Shown here one piece after another: positions 44,543-53,500 of a stretch of DNA of 64,000 bases. Source of the stretch: Leuctra nigra. Lineage: Eukaryota; Arthropoda; Insecta; Plecoptera; Leuctridae. A program made the translations under genes and the position numbers. The stretch lies in NCBI GenBank assembly GCA_934045905.1, contig OW203766.1, forward strand, positions 21,942,309 through 22,006,308, written 5' to 3'. Positions within the stretch are counted from its first letter, which is position 1. Each line of letters begins with the position of its first letter. The notes beneath the pieces were generated by a model. The model was not told the origin of the DNA and did no database searches. It worked only from the letters and a program-made list of their open reading frames with translations.

Positions 44543-47489
44543 TTTAATTCGAATTTTTTTAATTTGAATTGCAATTTTTTGGGTCCCTTTGAGTTCGAAT
44601 TAACGAGGGTTTACTGTATCTGCACACAGGCCTGCTGCTCAGCTACAATCCCCTCTGGCTGCGTATCGGTCTGGAGACCGTGTTCGGCCAGTCGCTGGAG
44701 CTCGCCTCCAACTCGGACTGGGTGGGACTCGGGGGTTTCATCGCCACGCGTCTGCTGGACGATCCGCACTTGGTCAAGAAGCACTCCCATCCGGCGACCA
44801 ACTTGCGACTGCCGAGCTACCAGGAGGCCATCGGCAAGTTCATGCTCAAGAAGTTCCTGGCGGTGATCTACCTGCTGGACCGCGCCAAGGAGCGGAGGCT
44901 CATCGGACACGACCCCTGCCTCTTCTGCAAGAACGCAGAGTTCAAGGTGAGTCATTCATGGAACTGATCCCAGCACAAATACAGGTATGTCGGTGTGCAA
45001 ACTGGGATTCTAGTAATTTTACTAACTTTTTAAGTCCAATACCTATAAATATTATCAATAAATTGAAAAAAAATTGTGTAGAGTATGGAATAGGTATAGA
45101 GTATGGGCTAGAAACATAATTCAAATTAATTTTTAAAAAAATGACCACCTAACTTCTTTCAAATTTCAAGAATGAAGGATAACGAACAACATTTGCATGG
45201 TATTGGTACTACAGTAAAACCTCGTTAAGTCGAAATTGAAGGGACCCAAAAAAAAGCACTTCGACTCATGATTTTTCGATTTATAAGTATTTTCATAGAA
45301 TGATGTTTTCCAGACGTGTAGTAAAGATAAGCCTTTTAAACCTACCCCCTCCCACTGCGCAAGGGTCTAGAGACCACTTGAAGACAGCTGTTTAGTGAAG
45401 GGTCAATGCCTCCAATGGTTTAAAGGACTCTTATTATTTACGCAATTATATATAATCTGCAGACTGGATACTAAACAAATTAATCACACACTTAATTTTT
45501 GACAATAAATCGATTTCACAATTATTATTTATTCAACTACCTATAGGTGTGGTGTTATTGAAAAAATAAATAATGGAACAGAAACGGAAAGATAATTGTT
45601 CGCTGTAATTTATGAATCATCAAAAGATTGAGAAAAAAATTAAATAGGTGGAAGATTTCTTGAAAAAGTCACTGATTTCAGTTTGTTTTTCAGTCGACAG
45701 AATATTTATTTTATGTGGACATCCATATTAAAAGTAAACATAAGATTAAATATTACGCAGAATAATAATTCAATGAACAATGTTTATGCCGGCAGTCAGT
45801 TGTTGACTATTTACAGCCCTTTCCAGAGTGACTTTTTGCTCTAATTCTTAGAAACAGGGATTCAACCCTCCACCCATGTCTGTTTTTTTTGTTGAGAGAC
45901 CCACTTGTCTTTGAGATAGAGCAGGTAGTGCCAGCTGGGGTGCCGCAGAAAAGGGAGGGAAGTCAGGCGGACACTCTGCTCCAAAAATAGAGGACATTTT
46001 TGATAGAAATAATCCTGTTTTCTCCGAAAATTGTATTATACAAAATAAATACTTCGATTTATAAACTGAAATCACATGTTATATTTCAACTTGGGGCCAA
46101 ATATTACTTCGAATTACGACTTACGCAAATTTCGGTTTATAATTTATTTTAACATGTAACAGATTATACTGTGAACGGATGATGGATTTCGGCTAATGGT
46201 TGTTCGATTTAAGGAGGTTTTACTGTACATATGCAAATATCGGTAGGTAGATCAATCCTCTATATCTGTTGAAACAAAATAATATCTTCTAGAGATCACC
46301 TTAAAAATTGCCTAGTTTGGTAAATTATTGAAATATGGTGGACCAATTAAGAAACACAATGTTCTACGACTTATTGGAGTGAGTTCAGCATAGATGTGGT
46401 CGTTTGTGTTCGCAGGAGAGCCGCGAAGTGTTGCTCTCGTTTGCTCGCGAGCTTATTGCCGGCATGGGAGACATCACAAAACATCTGCGCACTGTTGGCT
46501 ACACACTCACTCACAAGCAAACCTATCTCGATGAGTTCGACTTTTCAGTGGCTAATCTCGGTTCGGACCTGCGAGATGGCATCAGGATCACGTGAGTATG
46601 CAGAATGATATAATTTATTGATTTGTGGACTTTCCTTCAGGCCCGAAAGAGAACACGTGCCTTCAGATTAGGGTTGGGCGAACCTCGTATTTTTTAGCCG
46701 AACCTCGAACCGAACTTTAAATATTTGACCGAACCGAACCTCTGGTCATTTTTACCTGCAGTGGCTTTATCACGTACAAAAAAAACATCAAGCATTGTTT
46801 CTTCGTGAGATAAGCAAAATTCAAGGTATTCGCGTTTTCGAGCAAAGGGGGCACACTCTAGTGTGTGAAAGTATAAGTGCTGTAGAAGTAATCGTTTTCG
46901 TTCGGCCACGGCCGCCATTTTTATTGATGTTGGCAATGTCAATGTCATTTTAATCAGAAAGGCAGTACCTACCTACCTACTTATTATCTTCGGAAATGAC
47001 CCACAATGGTAAAGAATCTGATGGAAAACATAAATTGAAGTCTAATCACTACTCACAAGTTATTCCACTTCACTCACACTTCGATTCCTCACAAAACGGC
47101 CATGACACCAAACCAACGTCAACAACAACAAACCAATGCGCATAACCATGACAATTGCGTGTCGCGGTTGTTATAGACGCATTGTCAGTGCTGGTCAGTG
47201 CTGCCATCTGGTCAGCCCGAAAACGCGAATATCCATATTTTTAGTGCATTTTATTTTTGATAAAATGAATAGACCAATTCAGCAAATATCTAGGTGGCTC
47301 TGGTTTCTAGATAAATTCACATGCAGTTTGGTTTTCCATCTATTGGTGTTTTACAACTATGGGTTTCAATAAGAATACACACTTGGAAAATCATACTGCA
47401 TGTGAAATTCATTAGAATCCAGTAGAGGTCAGGTAGGGTACCCGGGTACGCCATTACCCGGGTACAATGGCGGGTACTCGGGTATCAAA

Positions 47490-47525
<36 letters not shown>

Positions 47526-50500
47526 TTAGTATTAGCTTTCTTTGCATTTTTTGCATCAGCTGCCACTTAATCACCAGCTGCATTGTTTATAGTTATATAA
47601 ACTGAATGTAATATTTATTCATATTTCCCAAATTTCAAAAATCCCAACCAATTTCATTGTTAGTAATTTTATCAGAATGCTGGTGAGTTGAGGATGGATA
47701 ATTAATTGATGGGGAGGTGGGTGGATTGATGGAGGGGATGCAGGCAAGATATACCTTGTGTTCAACCTTCCATTGTATGGACGTTGTGTTTCTCTCCCCA
47801 ATGCAACGGATAGGGCGGTAGACTCAATGCAAACAATTTCAAAGCATTCCCCCCCCCCCAAAAAAATTTTTTTTTTTTTTTTTTTTTTTTTTAGTTATTT
47901 ATTACCCGGGTAATTAAAGCGGGTACCCGGGTACAAATCATTACCCGAATCCGACCTCTAGAATCCAGAGCTATCCAGATAATTTCTGAATTGGTCTATT
48001 CACGTCATTGAATTTATGCACGAAGAAAAGGTGAGATGAGTAAAATTAAATTCAAATAGTTTATGAACTGTAACAATTTGCATTATTTCTTCTTTGGCTT
48101 CTTTGTCACACAGATTTCTATCTAGAACACTACACTGGAGGAACGAAATGTTGGCGGGAAATGTCACATTAGCTCAGCGAGAGAGGTTCGGATACTTCAG
48201 TAGTTTAAAGTTCGGTTCGCGAACATCTAAAGCCGATTCGGTTTTCGAACCGGTTCGCCCAACTCTACTTCAGATTGAAGTACAAAGTATAAATTAGTTA
48301 TAGGTACCTAACTGTATACTATGAAAACCAAACTCAAAATAGTGCAGTCAGTCAGTATTTAAATCCCCATTCTTGTGCGTCTAATCCTGGGTTATCTTGA
48401 CAGGCGCGTGATGGAGGTGATCTTGCATGATCGCAGGCTGCTGAAGAAACTGCGAGCCCCCGCCATCTCGCGCCTTCAGAAAATCCACAACATCAACGTC
48501 GCACTGACTGCGCTTAAGGAAGCTGGATTCGTCGTTGAGGGCGGCATCGAAGCGAAGCATGTCAACGAAGGGCATCGGGAGAAGACTCTTTCCCTTCTCT
48601 GGCAGATCGTCTACAAGTTCCAAGCTCCTCGCTTCAGGGCGATGGCCGTCATCATTCAGCGATGGTGGCGGTCCAAGTACCTGGGCATTGTAATTCAGCG
48701 CAGGATCCAGGCGAGACAGCACATGCGCGAGACTCTCGCAGCACAGAAAATACAGGCAATCTATAAGGGATATCGAGCCAGACAGGAGTTTGTAGTTCTC
48801 AGAGAAAATGCTCGAGAAGAGTACCGTGTTCGATCAAGAGCTGCTGTGGTCCTTCAACAAACCTGGAGGAATTATGCAATGAAAAAGAGGGAGTACTTAA
48901 TCCAGAAGAACCTGGAGCAGAAGAAAAAGTCTCATGCAGCTCAAGTGATTCAGTCTTCATGGAGATTGTACTTGGAACGAAAGATGACAAAGGCAGAGTT
49001 GGCGATGAGAATAATTTCGAAGCGAGAAAGAGTATCTGCTACAAAAATCCAAGCATACTACCGCTGTTTCAGAGTCAGACAGAACTATATTCAAATGAAG
49101 ATGTCCGCTGTTAAAATTCAATCCTTTTATCGTGGCCTCAAAATACGAAAAGAATTCCTACAAAAAAAGAATTCAGCCATAACAATCCAGGCCTTGTATC
49201 GAGGCATCAAAGTACGAGAAGAATTCATACAAAAGAAAAATTCCGCCATCAAAATCCAGGCATTGTATAGAGGCATCAAAGTTCGAGAAGAATTCCTACA
49301 GAAGAAGAATTCCACCATTAAAATCCAGGCTTTGTACCGAGGCTTCAAAGTACGAGAACAATTACAAAAGAAGAAGATTTCCGCCATTAAAATCCAGGCA
49401 TTGTATCGATGTTGCAAAACTCGTGAAGAATTTCTTCAAAAGAAGCAGTCTGCCATCAAGATCCAAGCATTGTACCGTGGATACAAAGCCCGTGAAGAAT
49501 TCCTACAAATGAAGAACTCGGCCATTAAAATCCAATCATTGTACCGTGGTTACAAAACCCGCGTAGAATTTCTAGAAAAGAAGAACTCTGCCATCAAGAT
49601 CCAAGCATTGTACCGTGGTTATAAAGCCAGAGTAGAATTCCTACAAACGAAGAACTCTGCCATTAAAATCCAAGCATTGTACCGTGGTTACAAAGCCCGT
49701 GATGAATTCCTAGAAAAGAAGAACTCTGCCATCAAGATCCAAGCATTGTACCGTGGTTACAAAGCCCGTGATGAATTCCTAGAAAAGAAGAACTCTGCCA
49801 TCAAGATCCAAGCATTGTACCGTGGTTACAAAGCCAGAGTAGAATTTATGCAAAAGAAGCACTCGGCCATCAAGATCCAAGCATTGTACCGGGGTTACAA
49901 AGCCCGCAAAGAATTCCTAGAAAAGAAGAACTCTGCCATCAAGATCCAAGCATTGTACCGTGGTTACAAAGCCCGTGAAGAATTCCTAGAAAAGAAGCTT
50001 TCTGCCATCAAGATCCAAGCATTGTACCGGGGTTACAAAGCCCGCAAAGAATTCCTAGAAAAGAAAAACTCTGCCATCAAGATCCAAGCATTGTACCGTG
50101 GTTACAAAGCCAGAGTAGAATTTCTGCAAAAGAAGCACTCGGCCATTAAGATCCAATCATTGTACCGTGGTTACAAAGCCCGTGATGAATTACTACAAAA
50201 GAAGATCTCTGCCATCAAGATCCAAGCATTGTACCGTGGTTACAAAGTCCGTGAAGAATTCCTACAAAAGAAGAACTCTGCCATCAAGATCCAAGCATTG
50301 TACCGTGGTTACAAAGCCCGTGAAGAATTACTACAAAAGAAGAACTCTGCCATCAAGATCCAAGCATTGTACCGTGGTTACAAAGCCAGAGTAGAATTTC
50401 TTCAAAAGAAGCACTCGGCCATTAAGATCCAATCATTGTACCGTGGTTACAAAGCCCGTGATGAATTACTACAAAAAAAGAACTCTGCCATCAAGATCCA

Positions 50501-53500
50501 AGCATTGTACCGTGGTTACAAAGTCCGTGAAGAATTACTACAAAAGAAGAACTCTGCCATCAAGATCCAAGCATTGTACCGTGGTTACAAAGCCAGAGTA
50601 GAATTTCTGCAAAAGAAGCACTCGGCCATTAAGATCCAATCATTGTACCGTGGTTACAAAGTCCGTGAAGAATTCCTACAAAAGAAGAACTCTGCCATCA
50701 AGATCCAATCATTGTACCGTGGTTACAAAGCCCGTGATGAATTACTACAAAAAAAGAACTCTGCCATCAAGATCCAAGCATTGTACCGTGGTTACAAAGT
50801 CCGTGAAGAATTACTACAAAAGAAGAACTCTGCCATCAAGATCCAAGCATTGTACCGTGGTTACCTAGCCAGAGTAGAATTTCTGCAAAAGAAGCACTCG
50901 GCCATTAAGATCCAATCATTGTACCGTGGTTACAAAGTCCGTGAAGAATTACTACAAAAGAAGAACTCTGCCATCAAGATCCAAGCATTGTACCGTGGTT
51001 ACAAAGCCAGAGTAGAATTTCTTCAAAAGAAGCACTCGGCCATTAAGATCCAATCATTGTACCGTGGTTACAAAGCCCGTGAAGAATTCCTAGAAAAGAA
51101 GATTTCTGCCATCAAGATCCAAGCATTGTACCGTGGTTACAAAGCCCGTGAAGAATTCCTAGAAAAGAATCTTTCTGCCATCAAGATCCAAGCATTGTAC
51201 CGGGGTTACAAAGCCCGCAAAGAATTCCTAGAAAAGAAGAACTCTGCCATCAAGATCCAAGCATTGTACCGTGGTTACAAAGCCCGCAAAGAATTCCTAG
51301 AAAAGAAGCACTCTGCCATAAAGATCCAAGCATTGTACCGTAGTTACAAAGCCCGTGAAGAATTCCTACAAATGAAGAACTCTGCCATCAAGATCCAAGC
51401 ATTGTACCGTGGTTACAAAGCCAGAGTAGATTTCCTACAAACGAAGAACTCTGCCATCAAGATCCAAGCATTGTACCGTGGTTACAAAACCCGTGAAGAA
51501 TTCCTACAAATGAAGAACTCTGCCATCAAGATCCAAGCTTTGTACCGGTGTTACAAAGCCCGTGAAGAATTCCTACAAATGAAGAACTCTGCCATCAAGA
51601 TCCAAGCGATGTACCGTGGTTGCAAAGCCCGTGAAGAATTCCTACAAATGAAGAACTCTGCCATCAAGATCCAAGCGATGTACCGTGGTTCCAAAGCCCG
51701 GGAAGAATTCCTACAAAAGAAGAACTCCGCCATCAAGATCCAAGCATTGTACCGTGGTTACAAAGCCCGGGAAGAATTCCTACAAAAGAAGAACTCTGCC
51801 ATCAAGATCCAAGCATTGTACCGTGGTTACAAAGCCCGCAATGAATTCCTACAAAAGAAGAACTCTGCCATCAAGATCCAAGCATTGTATCGTGGTTACA
51901 AAGCCAGAGAAGAACTTCTGCATAAGAAGAACTCTGCCATCAAGATCCAAGCATTGTACCGTGGTTACAAAGCCCGTGATGAATTCCTACAAAAGAAGAA
52001 CTCTGCCATTAAAATCCAATCATGGTATCGATGTTTAAAAATTCGTCCAAGTTTTGAATCTCAACAATTGGCTCAGGAATCGGATCAACAGTTCATTCTT
52101 CAGAAGAATGCAGCCATTAAGATTCAGGCATTGTATCGTGGATTTTCCGTGAGGAATCGTTTGTCCCGTGAAGCTGAGAAGCTATCTTGGCAAGCTAAGG
52201 TGGAAAAGACGTCTGCTACTAAAATTCAGGCTTGCTTCCGTGGCTACCTATGCCGGAAGCGTATGGAGGGATTAAGACGCACTGCTGCTGCGTTGACAAT
52301 CCAGAACTGGTATCGTCGGATTAATGCTCGTCTTCGCATCATACGTGCTGCTAAAAAGGAGGCCGTACGGCTTCGCTTGCTAAAATTGTTTGCCGAGCGA
52401 CAGAGGCAACGACGAGAGGATGCAGCTGTGTATATTCAAGCATATTTCCGAAACTATTTGGTTCGCCGAGAGGCGATAAGGGTGAAAATGTTGAAGGAGG
52501 AGGAAGAAAGACACAGACATTTTAAGGCTGTTATGTTGCAGGTAAGTTGGATTATAATTTCATTATCATTTCTTATTAAAAGATTCAAAATAGATATATA
52601 TTTCAACTTAAGAGCAGTTTCATAGTAAATAACAACTCATCTCATCTTTGTTCTTTTTTTCAAAGGATGAGGTCCTCATACAGTTTGTTTTTGGTTGGAA
52701 TAGGCCACCCACAATGGCAGATAGTGAATTTCATCTCAGTCTAGAGGATAAAACATCAGGAATCATTTGATTAAAAGTTTTTTAATAAAAGTTTGTGTAC
52801 AAGAAGTTGAATCAATCGGCCACGCCCACATCATATAATCTTCTAGCAACTTTTATGTATTGTTTCCTACAACTCTAATTTTATAAGCAACATCACATTT
52901 TGATTTAGTTCTAATCATAAATTGTGTGAGTTACAGGCTTGGTGGCGCGGAGTACTTCACCGCAAGAACCATTCCCAGCATCTTGTCGAGATGCACGTCC
53001 GCATCGTCCAAGTGAACCGAGAAGCCGTCCCATCCGAGACTCTTGGCCACCGATACACGAGCATCTTGGAGACCTTGCGCATGAGCACAGAGCTCGGTTG
53101 TATCATATCCGCACTCATTAATCTAGGTGCGTTTTCCACTGGCATTTGTTTTAATTAATGAGCTTGATGCAAGATTCATTTATTTGTATTGCTTCGCTTG
53201 TGCATATTTTACCTAGAAACTTTTGCCTACTTATAGGGGCCAAGTAACGTCTTTTTGTGGATGTAATTAGGACTTTTACACTATACAGGCTCTCTAGTAA
53301 CGCCTAAAGTAGACTTCTGTCTTCCTGAAGGACTCAACTTAATTTGCGTCACGTATTCATTTACAAAAATGAGTGTCACTGTCAACTACATCAAATATCT
53401 GTATAACTAGTACTATAGTACCTACAGGTGCTATAGTACCTACAGTTACAGACAGTCCATCATTATTCTTATGCCATTCGTTTCTGAAAATCATTACATA

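Noticed and set aside
44366..44866. 166-codon frame apparently fusing a pogo-like start to ASPM exon 8 sequence
   Set aside because: It passes through the A-rich tract and enters exon 8 in the wrong frame; the real exon begins at 44630.
50167..52038. Alternative-frame repeats (KRRTLPSRSKHCTVVTKP type) inside ASPM exon 10
   Set aside because: Frame-shifted translation of the 69-bp IQ units; the IQ frame is continuous and family-consistent.
49104..52047. CRISPR-like regular array
   Set aside because: The 69-bp units are contiguous coding repeats without spacers, in a eukaryotic exon.
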